Both the position numbers and the translations under genes were made by a program. From the NCBI RefSeq assembly GCF_030272615.1, contig NC_081410.1:257595533-257659532 (forward strand): a stretch of DNA of 64,000 nt, in the 5' to 3' direction. Positions 11,494-22,798 of this stretch are shown in pieces (position 1 is the first letter of the stretch; the number at the start of each line of letters is the position of its first letter). The notes beneath the pieces are model-generated. The model was not told the origin of the DNA and searched no databases. It saw nothing but the letters and a program-made list of their open reading frames with translations. The stretch is from Cryptomeria japonica (taxonomy: Eukaryota; Streptophyta; Pinopsida; Cupressales; Cupressaceae).

Positions 11494-12610
11494 ATTCACT
11501 AGTACCAGATCATCTTCCTTGATAGCAATAAATACAAACTCATCTTTTGAATTCCCATTCTTTGAATCTTCATCTATTACACCTTCATCAACAACATAAT
11601 AACATATTTTCTGATATATGAACTATTAGTTAGGCTTGTAGGACTTATCATTCTTATCATGCTTCTCATATCTATCATACTTATCAGATCTATCGTGCCT
11701 TTCAAAATTTTCATGCTTATCATACCTAGACATTCTTTCAAGACACCTATAAGAAAAATGTCTTATCTTATTACAAGAGAAACATTTCAAAGGTAACTTT
11801 CCATCATACTTACCAGCTCCTTTAAGCAACCTTCTAGCAATAAGGGCTTCAAGCTCATCCAGATCTCTTTCTTTCTCTTTCATCTCTCTTTTCTCTTTTA
11901 TATCTAGAAATCCAACATGAACTATTTCCCAGATCATACTTTTGCTTCCCCGATATAGAGGCTCTGAATGCAGACTCAAATTTTCCATGTGATTATCCAA
12001 ACTTGCTCAACTCAAAGGAAGAAAGATTGCCAACTAGCATGACCCTTGTCACTGTAGTCACACTTCTAATCTCATCAATAGCAGCTACTTTAGGCTTGTA
12101 AGTAGGAGGCAAAGATCTTAGCACCTTAGCAACAATCTCATCTTCTTCAAGAGCTCCACCAGCACATTTGATACCTAGGAAAATTTCATTCACCTTAGCC
12201 ATAAGGGTGGATATGTTATCATCTTCTCCCATCTTCAACATCTCATACTTTCCTTTAAAACTCCATAGCTTAGAAACTTTGGCATGTTTATCTCCTTCAT
12301 ACAATGTTTCTAACTTCTCTCAGATCTTGTGTGCAGTATACAAACCCATCACATTAGTCATTTCTGAATCAGTCAAGGCACTCAACAATACTTCCTTAGC
12401 TCTAATATTATTTTCAACATCCTTGATCTCAGTAGCAGTAACTAGTCCATTCTGAGGAATATTATAGGTATTCTTTGTAATCTTCCAATATTCTTCTCCA
12501 AGACACTTCAAGTGAACTTCCATTCGGTCCTTCCATACAATGTAGTTATTTCCATCAAATCTTGAACTCTCCTTTTTCAACACATAAGTTTCCATCCCAG
12601 ATCTCCTCAA
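11494..12610 (-). pseudogene. Copia-C gag
   Basis: It begins near 12610 with METYVLKKESSRFDGNNYIV, then MEVHLKCLGEEYWKITKN. An in-frame TGA at 12320-12322 replaces the Trp of the family motif (A)IW(D)KLETL. The frame continues with LYEGDKHAKVSKLWSFKGKY and LRSLPPTYKPKVAAIDEIR to about 11993, then shifts by one. The CCHC knuckle CFSCNKIRHFSYRC (near 11770) has Gly to Arg before the His. A run of KYDRYEKHDKNDKSYK follows, a basic and acidic repeat tail. Copia-J gag stops at exactly the same codon. Confidence 0.82.
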
Positions 12611-12637
12611 GTGGTCAAGATTTTTCTAGAGGATCTA

Positions 12638-12649
12638 GCTCTGATACCA
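12638..12649 (-). other. Primer binding site, initiator tRNA-Met (Copia-C)
   Basis: This is TGGTATCAGAGC on the minus strand, next to the LTR end at 12652. Confidence 0.9.
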
Positions 12650-12651
12650 AT

Positions 12652-12967
12652 TGTTTGAAACAACAATGAAAGAAAACTAAGAGGGGGGGTGAATCAGTTT
12701 TCACCAAATTAAACAATTTAAGAACAATCTCATATTTAATCAACTACAATAATAACTAAGATGAATATAAAGACAACAACACACACAACACCAAGATTTT
12801 GATGTGTAAAACCCAGTTAAGGGAAAAACCATGGTGGGAACCTACCCACAATAAGATAATACTCTACAGTAGTATGTGTAAATATTACAATAGGGAATGC
12901 ACATGCATTCAGGAACACAGCCTAGAGCTCACTGGATGACCCAAAAGGCTCCAACCCTTAAGTAAGG
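12652..12967 (-). repeat. 5' LTR of Copia-C, first piece
   Basis: It starts tgtttgaaac beside the primer site, with the gagggggggtgaatcag block common to these LTRs, and shares the missing-intro style of Copia-J LTRs (cctagagctcact). It is cut by Copia-D after taagg (12963-12967); the matching gaagg begins the second piece at 45701. Confidence 0.8.
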
Positions 12968-14191
12968 TGTTGGCATTTTGGAGGAATTGATTATGTTGCA
13001 TTGATTTTTTTCATTGATGTCAACACTAGCTTTTCTGTTGTCTACCAGGTTTCGGTAGAGTGGTTGGATTATGATGTTGATCTAGAGATCTTCTCTAGTA
13101 TGTTCTAGTTGTTGGAATGGGTTTGGATTGGTTATTCATGTGTTTCTGATGTGTATCTCATTCAATTGGTTCAGTATTTGATGATCTGGAATCTATCATT
13201 TGTTCTAGTAAGCCTTTTGGTTACCGGTAAGGGTTTTACCGATAGAGCTTTGTTGAAGATCTTTTGATGAATCCAATAAGTGGTGTTGGTGTGGCTTCTA
13301 GAAGGTTATCAGGATGTTGATGGTTATCATGTTCATGTTCCAGTTGATTGGTGGTGTTTCATTTGGATTATGGCAACCTATTTTAGGTCTGGTTCTATTT
13401 TCTTAGGTTATGGACCGATTTATGTAATGTGTTGGTTGATGCTCGCGATGTGTTATCAGTTGGATTTATTGTTTGGTTAATGTTGTTTCGGTCTTAAGCC
13501 AACTTGGTTTATCATTGGTTTGTAGGATTATGTAACGGATTTATTGTATTATCTTTTAGGTGGCCGAATTAATTGTTTAGGTCTTAGGTTGGTATATATA
13601 TGATGTAAGATCTCATTGTAGATCATGTGATAGTTACAAATGGTTATGGGATTATCCAGGTGCAAATAAATTTGTAATCATATGCAGAGGTTTTGGTCGA
13701 TCATAGGTGATCGAATTGGGTTTGTGTAAGACGTTTAAGACCTTCAGTATTGAGCTTAACCAGAACTGTACTTGGGCATTGGAGATGATATTCTTGCAGC
13801 TCACTCATCTTTCTAGATTGTAGTTTGCATTTCTTTTATAGTCAGTGAGGCTCCTTCTATGATGAGCAATGTGCTCTAGGTAGTGTGCCTTCCTGCATGT
13901 GTAGGTCCCTCTTATTGTAATCACATAATTACTGTAGAAGTATTATCTAACTATGGGTAGGCTTCCCACCATGGTTTTTCCCTTTACTGAGTTCTCAACA
14001 TACAAATCCCAGTGTTATGTGTTGTGGATGGATGGTAATTGTTTTGTGATTTATGTTTGTGCTTAATTGATATATCTATTATTCTGGTATTTGGTTTATG
14101 CATTCTGGTAAAAGGTTTTGTGTGCTTAAAGATTCATAATCTACTGACAATTGATTCACCCCCTCTTAGTTGTCCACTGGTTATCCTAACA
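12968..14191 (+). repeat. 5' LTR of Copia-D
   Basis: It runs from tgttggcattttgg to cctaaca, 1224 bp. It aligns through its length with 39971-40889 plus 45407-45700, including gaggctcctt, ccttcctgcatgtg and gattcacccc-type blocks. It contains CATTGATGTCAACACTAG near its start. The last block before the primer site is the T/C-rich ccccctcttagttgtcc. Confidence 0.87.
13593..13602 (+). promoter_or_regulatory. Candidate TATA box in Copia-D LTR
   Basis: The sequence tatatatatg is kept at the same place in the 3' LTR (40574-40583), followed in both by atgtaagatct. Conservation between the LTRs and the mid-LTR position fit a U3 promoter. No transcript evidence is available from sequence. Confidence 0.45.
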
Positions 14192-14193
14192 AT

Positions 14194-14205
14194 TGGTATC
14201 AGAGC
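14194..14205 (+). other. Primer binding site, initiator tRNA-Met (Copia-D)
   Basis: This is TGGTATCAGAGC on the plus strand, two bases after the LTR end. Confidence 0.92.
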
Positions 14206-14247
14206 CTGGTCCTCTCTATAGAATCTTAACTACTTGAGGAAGATCCT

Positions 14248-15191
14248 ATGCCATCTAATAGTTCATCTGCAACTGTTTTCTAGAGAGAACCCCCTAAGCT
14301 TGATTCAACAAGTTACAGAGTATGGAAGATTCAGATGGAGACTCATTTGAGATGTATTGGGAAAGAAATTTGGGAGATCACAGAGAAAGGCTATACCCTT
14401 TATAATCCGACATCTGGAAATTCTCCTCTGACAGACATGGATAATAACATTGAAAATGATTGTAGAGCTAGAGAAGCCGTCTTGAGTGCACTATTTGATC
14501 AGAAAATAATGGGATCAATTGACCAATCACCTGTAAAGGCTATATGGGATAAGTTGGAGACTCTGAATGAAGGTGACCCTACTGTTAAAATTGCTAAACT
14601 TGATGGTTATCGGGTGAGGTATGAGAACCTAAAATGGAAGAAGATGAAAGCATTACTGCTTTTATGGAAAGAGTAAATGAAATTATTTGTAAAGTACTGT
14701 GAGCTTTGTCACCATCTTACAAGATGAAGGGCACTGTAATTAATGAGCTGAGAATAATGTCTAACACCTCTGTCAATAGGGATACTTTGGTTGGAAAGTT
14801 ATTTACCTTTGAGCTTGAAGAATTTGATCCTCAAGGAGTTGCAAAGACTAAATTTGCTTTTCATGCACCTACATCATCAACCGGCAAGAGTAATTAGAAA
14901 TATTTATATGCGAAGGAACTGGAGGAAATGAAGAAAGAAGATGAAGAGTTTGAGCAACTTGAAATCCTATTTCCTATAAGAGTACCTAAAGGTTCGACAA
15001 GAAGTAATTATGAAGGAAAATCATCGTTTAAATGTTTTGCATGTAATAAGATAGGTCATTTTGCATCTAGATGTCTTGAGAGGAATTCAAGATTTGAGGA
15101 GAAAGCTAGAAGATCTTTTAGGCCTAACCATGATTATCAGAACAAGCATAAGTACAGGAGGAACAAAGACAAATCATGCTACTATCTATGA
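14248..15191 (+). pseudogene. Copia-D gag
   Basis: The likely start is the ATG at 14248 (MPSNSSSATVF), quickly followed by a stop. The frame then reads KLDSTSYRVWKIQMETHLRC, KAIWDKLETLNEGDPTVKIA and RVRYENLK. A single-base frame change occurs near 14630, where the conserved EEDE segment should be. The next piece, SYKMKGTVINELRIMSNTSV, and then EFEQLEILFPIRVPKGS are in another frame. The CCHC knuckle CFACNKIGHFASRC (near 15040) is intact. The tail is basic (HKYRRNKDKSCYYL). It is related to Copia-A/B Gag. Confidence 0.83.
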
Positions 15192-15259
15192 CTGATTCTG
15201 ATGATGAACAAACACAAGATTTAGCTAGTGGATCTAGTAGTGGATAGGAATGGGTATTT

Positions 15260-15457
15260 TTGGCTATCAAGGAAGATGCTCCAGAACCTGTCGTTCAAAA
15301 TGAGAAGAAGGCCCTAGCTACTAAAATTGAAGACAAGGATGAATGGGTGATATATAGTGGATGTTCACATCATATTACTAGAGATAAAAGGAAGTTTCTA
15401 TATTTGCAAGAATTTGATGGTGGTCTGGTTAGATTTGGAGATGACAAAGCATGCATG
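15260..15457 (+). pseudogene. Copia-D protease, first part, cut by Gypsy-E
   Basis: ALATKIEDKDEWVIYSGCSH leads into the protease site, where the catalytic Asp is Tyr (tat at 15353-15355). The frame then reads KRKFLYLQEFDGGLVRFGDD and KAC before Gypsy-E enters. The protein continues at 28005 with IRGRGTISLDG, so the site of the insertion is unambiguous. The protease would have cleaved the polyprotein. Confidence 0.82.
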
Positions 15458-17083
15458 TGTAGCGTCGTAAATTGTACGCACTTGCTAGGGTGGTACAATT
15501 TCACACCTAATTTAGCACCCACCTTGGTGCATTTTACATTTTGCATTGCATTTCTCCTTTAGCACTTAATTAATCAAATTAATTAGGTCTAAGGTCCTAT
15601 TTCATCATCCTTCACATCATAAAGTTGGGCCCTTTCATTAAAGTGTGCCCCTTTTCATTTTATTCCTCCAATACATCATCTAATCAAAAACCCTAATTAG
15701 GCCTTCTTTTGAACTTGGGGGCTTGATTTTGGGGGTAAAAAACATCTCGAAATCACCTGTAACTTTGGGATTCTCTCTAAAATCATCATATCTGACGACC
15801 TTGAAAATTTGGTGAAAAGTTGCAAGGACCATGGCGCCCGGAGTGCACATGGTCCCGGACATTTTTCCTGAAATTTTAGGAGCACGATCCAATCATAAAA
15901 TAAAGCTTAACCCCAAGAAATTGGTGGGATATTCAATCTCTAGGTCGGCCAAAAGTTGGAATTAAGACCTAGGGTTTCATACATAAGAGCTCTCTTTCTT
16001 CATTGGAAAGGATCCAAATTTTGTTTTCAGGAACCTCATATGCAGTGAAAGAGCAGATCTTTGAAGACTTCAGCAACTCCCAACATTCATCCTCCAATTA
16101 TTTATCAAATCCATTCATTCACTTAGGGCTTTGAAGGCATTGAAGAGCAATAAGGGATCACCGACTAAAGATTGGCTTGTACCCCTCCCTTGGGGTTGGG
16201 TATGATTTCATGTTGTTTTCATGTCTTTGCATAAGCCTCATTATGTCACTTACATTCATGCTTTAGATCACTTGGCATCTTGATTTGGAGCATTTACATT
16301 ATCATTTACAAGCAATTAGGGTTTACTTTCTAGGTTGCTCTAGTTTGCTTACTTGCATTTTAGATCTTGCACACACACAATACATTTACAATACAACTTG
16401 GCTATTTGTGGAGGTGGAAATCACCGAAGTGGGGGTTTGACTAAGGCAAAACCCTATATAGCCGCCCACCATACCCTTTTTAGATACAAGTGTAGGTTTC
16501 GGGACTCGGACGATGCCGCAGGTTGAGACAGCACTCCACACCAAATTGCAGAGCAAAAGACCAGGACAGGGGCGTGGGGCGCCTTGGTCCTGCTAGGACA
16601 GGGGCGCTGGGTGCCCTGGTCCCTGGGACAGAGGCACTGGGTGCCCTGGTCCTCTTGACAAATAGCATTTTCGACAGTTTTCTAGAGTGCAAAACGGCAG
16701 TTTCAGGTTCAGTTTCCAGGACAGAATCAGGATAGTGGCGCCCGCGCCCCCGTCCCGAACATTTTCAATCAAATTTTGACTCCGGGTATGCATCTGCATT
16801 CTTGTCTTGTCCTTGTGTTTGCAGCTTTTCATTGTTTAAGTTCAATTCTGCAATCTTGTTATTAGTTCATACATGCATTTTGGGATTAGGACTTGAACTC
16901 GCATCATTTTATCTTTCAATTTCAACAAAGGAATAGAAATCCTAATAGGTAGCCCGTGGCTCTCTCTTTCACAAAAAGAAGTAGCCAATTGTGTGATACC
17001 TCTAGGCTCTTTCGTATTCCGTAATGTGTGTCAAAAGGTAGGATTAGGGCATGTTAACCTAGTCTCGCTTTTTCCCCCACACA
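15458..17083 (+). repeat. 5' LTR of Gypsy-E
   Basis: It is 1626 bp, TG...CA. It carries GGACCATGGCGCCC at about 15826 and a related GC-rich cluster at 16560-16655 (ggacaggggcg and gccctggtcc units) in otherwise AT-rich DNA. By eye it matches the 3' LTR at roughly 95-97 percent. The 3' LTR has about 36 extra bases, split between a small duplication in the cacacacaca tract and an insert near gcaggttg. Confidence 0.9.
16455..16460 (+). promoter_or_regulatory. Candidate TATA box in Gypsy-E LTR
   Basis: Tatata in the context accctatatagcc is repeated at 27349-27354 in the 3' LTR. It lies about 1 kb into the LTR, a plausible U3/R boundary. Sequence-only inference. Confidence 0.4.
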
Positions 17084-17086
17084 TTT

Positions 17087-17106
17087 TGGTGAACCCGACG
17101 TGAATC
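17087..17106 (+). other. Primer binding site, tRNA-Trp (Gypsy-E)
   Basis: The 20 bases starting TGGTGAACCCGACG, three bases after the LTR, are complementary to the 3' end of plant cytosolic tRNA-Trp as I remember it (acceptor and T-arm ending CGTCGGGTTCA plus CCA). It differs from the Met primer of the copia elements and from the TGGCGACTC primer of Gypsy-host. Confidence 0.7.
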
Positions 17107-17254
17107 TATCATTGCTTCCTCTTGCATTGCATTTGTTAGATCTAGATCTAGATTTAGTGTGTTTTCATTTCATTTTCATTAAAAAGAAAAGAAAAAAAAA
17201 AGAGTGTGTTTCTTTGCATTGTGTGTTTAAATTTCATGCAACTTTTATTTCAAA

Positions 17255-20200
17255 ATGTCAGACTTTTATTTGCAAAATGTTCATGCTTATGATGATTATT
17301 ATGAGTATAGCCAAGATGAATTAGATGAAGCTTTAGATGATTTTTTGAACCCTAAAGATGCCAAACCTTCATTTTACCAAAAACTCATAAACCTTGTTAC
17401 TATGCCATTTCGTTGTGATGAGAAAGATAAGTTGAATGATTCCTCTCAAGGGTACATTCCTATCAACTCTTCCACTAAATCTAGTAACATGGTTGTTTTC
17501 AACAATCCCCTCTATGAAGAGATATCTCCTTTTGAACCAAAAGATAAACCTTTTGATAGCTATGATCATACTTTGTTGGATGATGCTCTTGATGACTTTG
17601 TGGCTTTATCAAAATCTTTAAACAAGAACAAGACTTCTAAATTGGTTAACATGATAAACTTGAATGAGCATAATAAGCCTCTCTTTGAAGTCCAAGGTGC
17701 TTATCCTTCTCCCACCTTTCAAGTTCCTAAATCACCTCTCCTTATTGTCCAAGGAGGGTATGATCATGATTCCTTTCGTACTACGAATAAACCAATCATC
17801 ACTATGCAAGGAAGAAAACCTATAAGTCCTTATAGTTATGCCAAGCAAATAACTAGAGAGAGTTATCATGCGGTTGCCCATACTTATCATACCAGAAATA
17901 ATAGGCAACCTAGTCCTCCTCCGGTTACTCCAGTTTCTCTTCCGAATCCTCAACCAATTCTTCCGCAAGCTCCACGTATTTCACAAGTTCTTAGTAAGGA
18001 ATATGATCTCATAGAACAACTTAAAGCTACCCTTGCTAAGATATCCCTTTGGGATTTGATTCAAACTTCTTCCGCTCATCATGGAATGTTACAAGATGCC
18101 TTGAAAGATTTGAATGTTCCTCCACCGGATACATCTAGTAATATAGCATCTTTGGTTAACTCTGTGATGAATCCTAAAGCTCAAATTGTGTTTACCCAAG
18201 ATGAGTTGCCTACTAGTGAAATTCAACATCAATATGATCCCTTGATGATTGTGGTTATCATGAATGATACTGCTATAAGACGAACACTAGTAGATAATGG
18301 CTCTGGTCTTAATGTGTGTAGCATTAATCTTTTGCATAAGATGAATGTGGATACATCCCTAATTGAGCTTTACTCTCATCCTATTCGAGGCTTTGATAAT
18401 GTGGCTAAGACTTCATTAAGTATTATCACCTTACCCCTCACAGTGGGGCATGTTACTTTACCTACTCCTATCCATGTTATGTCGAGAAATTTAACATACA
18501 ACTTGTTATTAGGGAGACCTTGGATTCACAGTATGCAAGCTGTCCCCTCTACATTGCATAGACAAGTTAAATTTATCTATAACAATAAGACATATACCTT
18601 GATAGGTGATACTAATTTCCAAGCTTGTTTACAAACATCTACTTCCAAAGGGGGTTCTTCTAAGCCGTCCTCATCTAGTGATGACTCTTTAAACAAGATA
18701 CCTATCGATGAATCCTCGCTCTTTAATGATCAAAATTCTTTGGATGAGTCTAGAGATCCTGAAGAAGACTCTTCTCGACTTGAAACTACACATAAGAAGG
18801 ATTTTGATCCTGAGAAGGTTCTCGCAGAAGACGATTGGGGATCTCTTGATTTTAATCCTACCTTTGTAGGTGAATATAAGGTTCCTTCTAGAGAGCTTAA
18901 AGCTGAAAAGAAGGAAGAAGCTAAAAATCAATCAACATTACCTGAGCCTATGAGCAATAATTTTGTGGCCGCTTCTCAAACTTCTTCTCCTCACACTAAT
19001 TCTGAAGAGTTTGATTCTTTGTCTTATGAAAAACCGCCTTCTCTTTCTGAAATGGCTGATCATTATGGTCATGGTTTTCACATTTTTGCTAAGCATGGGT
19101 ATCATGGAAATGGTTGTGGCACTCACAAACAAGGGATAAAGGTTCCTCTAGAGAATAATCTTCACAATTATGCCTTTGGACTTTGCTATAATCCCTGCAA
19201 GCGCACTAAAGCTTCTAAGAGACCATGTATTAGTGTTAATGCTATTTCTACATCTCTATCAATGCAACACCCTGAGTATATTGATGAGGATCCTTCGTGT
19301 GCCTGTGCTTTGGATGTTTTTCCTACCGATGATGCTTTAGCTGAGTTTTTAGGAGCATATGATACTCTTCCTCGTTATCATCACAATAGGGGACTCCCTT
19401 ATTGTTTGAACACTGAAGCCTATTTTGGAAAAGAGATTGATAATGATGAGATTGTGAAAGAATTCCCTCAGTTAAAGGATACTCCTCAACAAAGTAATCT
19501 TCTCATAAGTGACACCACTGATGTTAAGATGGATCCTTGCAATGAAGAAAAAGTTATTAAAATTGGAAAATGTTTGGATGAAGAGGAACAAAAACAATAT
19601 GAAGATTTATTGCATGAATTCCCCGAGATCTTTGCTTGGACATACTCTAACATGCCTGGTATAGATCCTAAGATTGTTACTCATAATATTGTCTTAGTTC
19701 CTGATGCTAAGCCCATGAAACAAAAGATTCAAAAAATGAATCCTAAGGTGGCTCTGCTTGTTAAGGCTGAGATTGAAAAGTTATTGGAGGCTAGATTTAT
19801 CCGCCCTATTGATTATTCCCCGTGGATTTCAAATATTGTCGCTGTGGCTATACCAGATAATAAAATAAGAATGTGTACCGATTTTCGAGATTTAAATAAG
19901 GCTTCTTTAAAAGATGATTTCCCTCTTCCAAACATTGACATGATAGTTGATTCTATGGCAGGACATGCCTTGTTATCCTTCATGGATGGTTTTTCAAGAT
20001 ACAATCAAATTTACATTAACCCTCAAGATCAATTCAAAACTGCTTTCACCACTCCTTGGGGCATGTTTTGTTGGGTAATGATGCCTTTCGGACTTAAAAA
20101 TGCCGGCGCAACTTATCAACGAGCGATGACCCTTATCTTTCACGATTATATGCATAAGATTTTAGAAGATTATGTTGATGATGTTTTAGCCAAATCCTTT

Positions 20201-20530
20201 CTCTGCATAGATCACATTAAGATCCTTTGTCAAATCTTTGAAAGAATTCGTAAATATCACATGCGCTTGAATCCCCGAAAATGTGTTTTTGGTGTGGATA
20301 GTGGAAAACTATTAGGGTTCATAGTTTCACATGATGGGATTGAGGTGGACACTAAGAAAATAGATGCTATTGTCAACATGCCACCTCCTAGAAATGTGTC
20401 TCAACTTAAAAGCTTACAAGGAAAGATTCAAGCTATTCGTAGGTTTGTATCTCAACTTGCGGATCGTACTTTTCCTTTTACTCACCTTCTCAAAAAGAAT
20501 ATCACTTTTCAATGGAATGAAGATTGTTAG
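17255..20530 (+). pseudogene. Gypsy-E polyprotein part 1: N-terminal region, protease, RT
   Basis: It is open for 1091 codons from the first ATG after a 171-base leader. Residues 1-250 are acidic and low-complexity (repeated DEALDDF, LLDDALDDF, VQGAYPSP, VQGGYDHD, TMQGRKP), then Pro-rich; no capsid domain and no CCHC knuckle is visible. EYDLIEQLKATLAKISLWDL precedes the protease LVDNGSGLNVCS (about residues 345-360), the Tat form of DSG. RT spans about 810-1090: IRMCTDFRDLNKASLKDDFP, FMDGFSRYNQI, MPFGLKNAGATYQRAM and the catalytic YVDDVLAKS. TAG at 20528 ends the frame just before AFEDLK, where Gln is usual. The frame then continues unchanged. Confidence 0.88.
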
Positions 20531-21664
20531 CAAGCATTTGAAGATTTAAAAGTGTATCTGGCTAATCCTCCTATCCTTCAACTTGCTGAACCTTCTAAAC
20601 CCTTCCTTCTTTATACAGTTGATTCCTCTCATGCTCTTACAACATTATTGGCACAACATGATAAAGATGGTAAGGAGTGTCTGGTTTATTATGTAAGTCG
20701 TACCTTACTCGATTATGAGACCTGATATTCTATGATAGAAAGACAATGCTTGGCCTTGGTGTTTGCAACTCAGAAATTGAGACATTATCTCTTAAATTCA
20801 GAAGTCCACGTCATGGTAAAGTTTGATCCTTTGAAGCATCTTTTCTCTAAAACTGATTTATCAGGACGCCTAGCTAAGTGGGTTATGATGTTAGCTGAAT
20901 TTGACCTTAAATTTGTTTCACAAAGAGAAATTAAAGGGCAAGCGTTGACCGATCACCTAGTTGAGGCCCCTTCACCTTTCTCCTTCCCTAACCCTGAGTC
21001 TTTTCCTGATGACTTCATTCTTTGTACAGAGAAAGTTGAAACTTGGGAGTTATACTTTGATGGCTCTAAGTGTCGTACGGGATCGAGGGCAGGTGTTGTT
21101 CTGATTTCTCCTACAAAGAAGTCCATTCCCTTATCTTATCGTCTCAATTTCCTATGTACCAATCACATTGCTGAGTATGAGGCTCTTATAGCAGGAATAA
21201 AGGCAGCATTAGCTTTGAATATAAAACACATACATATTTTTGGAGATTCTCAACTGATTATAAGACAAGTAACAGGACTATATCAAGCGAAACAAGACAA
21301 ATTATCACAATATAAAGACCTTGCTATCTCTTTGTTACAAAAATTTGATTCTTACACCATGGAACCTGTTCCTCAAAAAGATAATCGGCATGCAGACGCA
21401 ATGGCATGTGTGGCTTCTTTGGTATCTTTAGAGGACCCTATGGTTGATCTTAAATTTGTTATTCACAACCTTATTTCTCCAGCTATTGTAGATGATTCTA
21501 TCTTGGTGACATGTTGTGACTTTATAGACTCAGATGAATGGTATTCGCATATCGTAAGATACTTGACTGATGGTACCTTTCCTGATTCCGCTAATAGGAA
21601 CACTAGGGCTAGAATTCGCAAGTTGTCCGCTAGATATATCATTCTTTCTAATGTTCTTTACTGA
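20531..21664 (+). pseudogene. Gypsy-E polyprotein part 2: RNase H and archaeal-type RNase H
   Basis: It continues the same frame. The RT-linked RNase H reads LLYTVDSSHALTTLLAQHDK, VYYVSRTLLDYE, then a TGA at 20723-20725, then IERQCLALVFATQKLRHYLL and GRLAKWVMMLAEFDL. The second RNase H reads ELYFDGSKCRTGSRAGVVLI, HIAEYEALIAGIKAAL, IFGDSQLIIRQV and NRHADAMACVASL, so all four acidic residues (D-E-D-D) remain. This duplicated RNase H of archaeal type is the hallmark of Tat elements. TGA at 21662-21664 follows ILSNVLY, just before the integrase zinc finger. Confidence 0.88.
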
Positions 21665-22798
21665 AGGGGTTATAACGGTCTTCTCTTTCATTGTCTTAAC
21701 AAATCAGAAATCCCTATTGCTCTTGAAGAGGCGCATTCAGGTGCTTGTGGGGGGCATTTTGGAGGCAAATCCTTGGTTCAAAGATTGCTCTGTATGGGAT
21801 ATTATTGGCAAACTATGCAGAAGGATTATTTTTCATTTGTTAAGAAATGTCATCAATGTCAACAACACAATAATTTGATTCATGCTCCTGCCCAAGAACT
21901 TCGTTCCCATGTAGCTTCTTGGCCTTTCTCTGCATGGGGGCTTGATCTTATTGGTAAAATCTCTCCTCCTTCATCTCAAGGACATAATTTCATTATAACC
22001 GCAACAAATTACTTTACAAAGTGGGTAGAAGCTGTTCCCCTTCGCTCTACTACTGCTGAAGTGATTTGTCGATTTCTTCTAGAAAACATTATTTCTCGAT
22101 TCGGGATACCTTCCACTATAATCTCTAATAATGGGACATCATTTAAGAACAAGGACGTGAAGAAATTCCTCGAGAAGTATCATATCAAACATCAATTTTC
22201 TACACCATAATATCCTCAATCAAATGGTCAAGCCGAATCATCCAATAAGATAATTGAACAAATTCTTCGTAAAACCGTGAATAAGCATGGTAAGGATTGG
22301 AGTACTCAGCTAATTTATGCTCTTTGGGCCTATCGAACGAGCATACGAATTGCTACCAGAACTACACCTTATAATCTTGTTTATGGTGCCGATGCTATTA
22401 TGCCTTTAGAATTAGAGATTCCATCACTTAGAGTTTCTCTCAAAGGTATAGTAGATGATGACGCTTATAGAGAACAAAGACTTCAACAGCTTGAGATGCT
22501 TGATGAACAACGTATAAATTCTCTTGAGCATATTCAAGCATATCACAAAACTCTACAATGAAGCTATAATGATAAGGTTATTCAACGTTCCTTCTCAGTG
22601 GGTGACTTAGTGCTCTATGAGAATCAGCGCAATGTGAATGCCTTACCTGAAGAAAAGGGAAAATTTAGTCCTAATTGGCTTGGACCGTATATCATTATTG
22701 AAGATTATGGATCAGGTGCTTATAAAATAGTGGGTGTAGACGGTACGTCTCTTAAAGACCCTATAAACGCTATGCACTTGCGTAGATACTATGCTTAA
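21665..22798 (+). pseudogene. Gypsy-E polyprotein part 3: integrase
   Basis: Still in the same frame. The HHCC zinc finger is HSGACGGHFGG with CHQC downstream (21735-21860). The core starts WGLDLIGKISPP (first Asp); the second catalytic Asp is Asn in IISNNGTSF (codon 22127-22129); the Glu in SNGQAESSNK is present. Stops are TAA at 22208 (in TP-YPQ) and TGA at 22559. The C-terminal part has TTPYNLVYGADAIMPLELEI, VGDLVLYENQ, FSPNWLGPYII and ends AMHLRRYYA at 22798. The D-to-N change alone should abolish integration, apart from the stops. Confidence 0.88.

Larger units (their letters stand above)
9059..12967 (-). mobile_element. Copia-C, internal region and start of 5' LTR
   Basis: This minus-strand Ty1/copia element has its LTR split by Copia-D: piece one is 12652-12967 and piece two is 45701-46714. 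Its gag-protease junction is split by solo LTR-L, and its integrase is split by the Copia-A/B tandem at 9058. RT, RNase H and the 3' LTR would lie left of the window. It sits inside Gypsy-host. Confidence 0.82.

Noticed and set aside
18689-19132. Antisense open frames opposite Gypsy-E pol
   Set aside because: Shadows of the sense coding frame; composition mirrors the sense codons.
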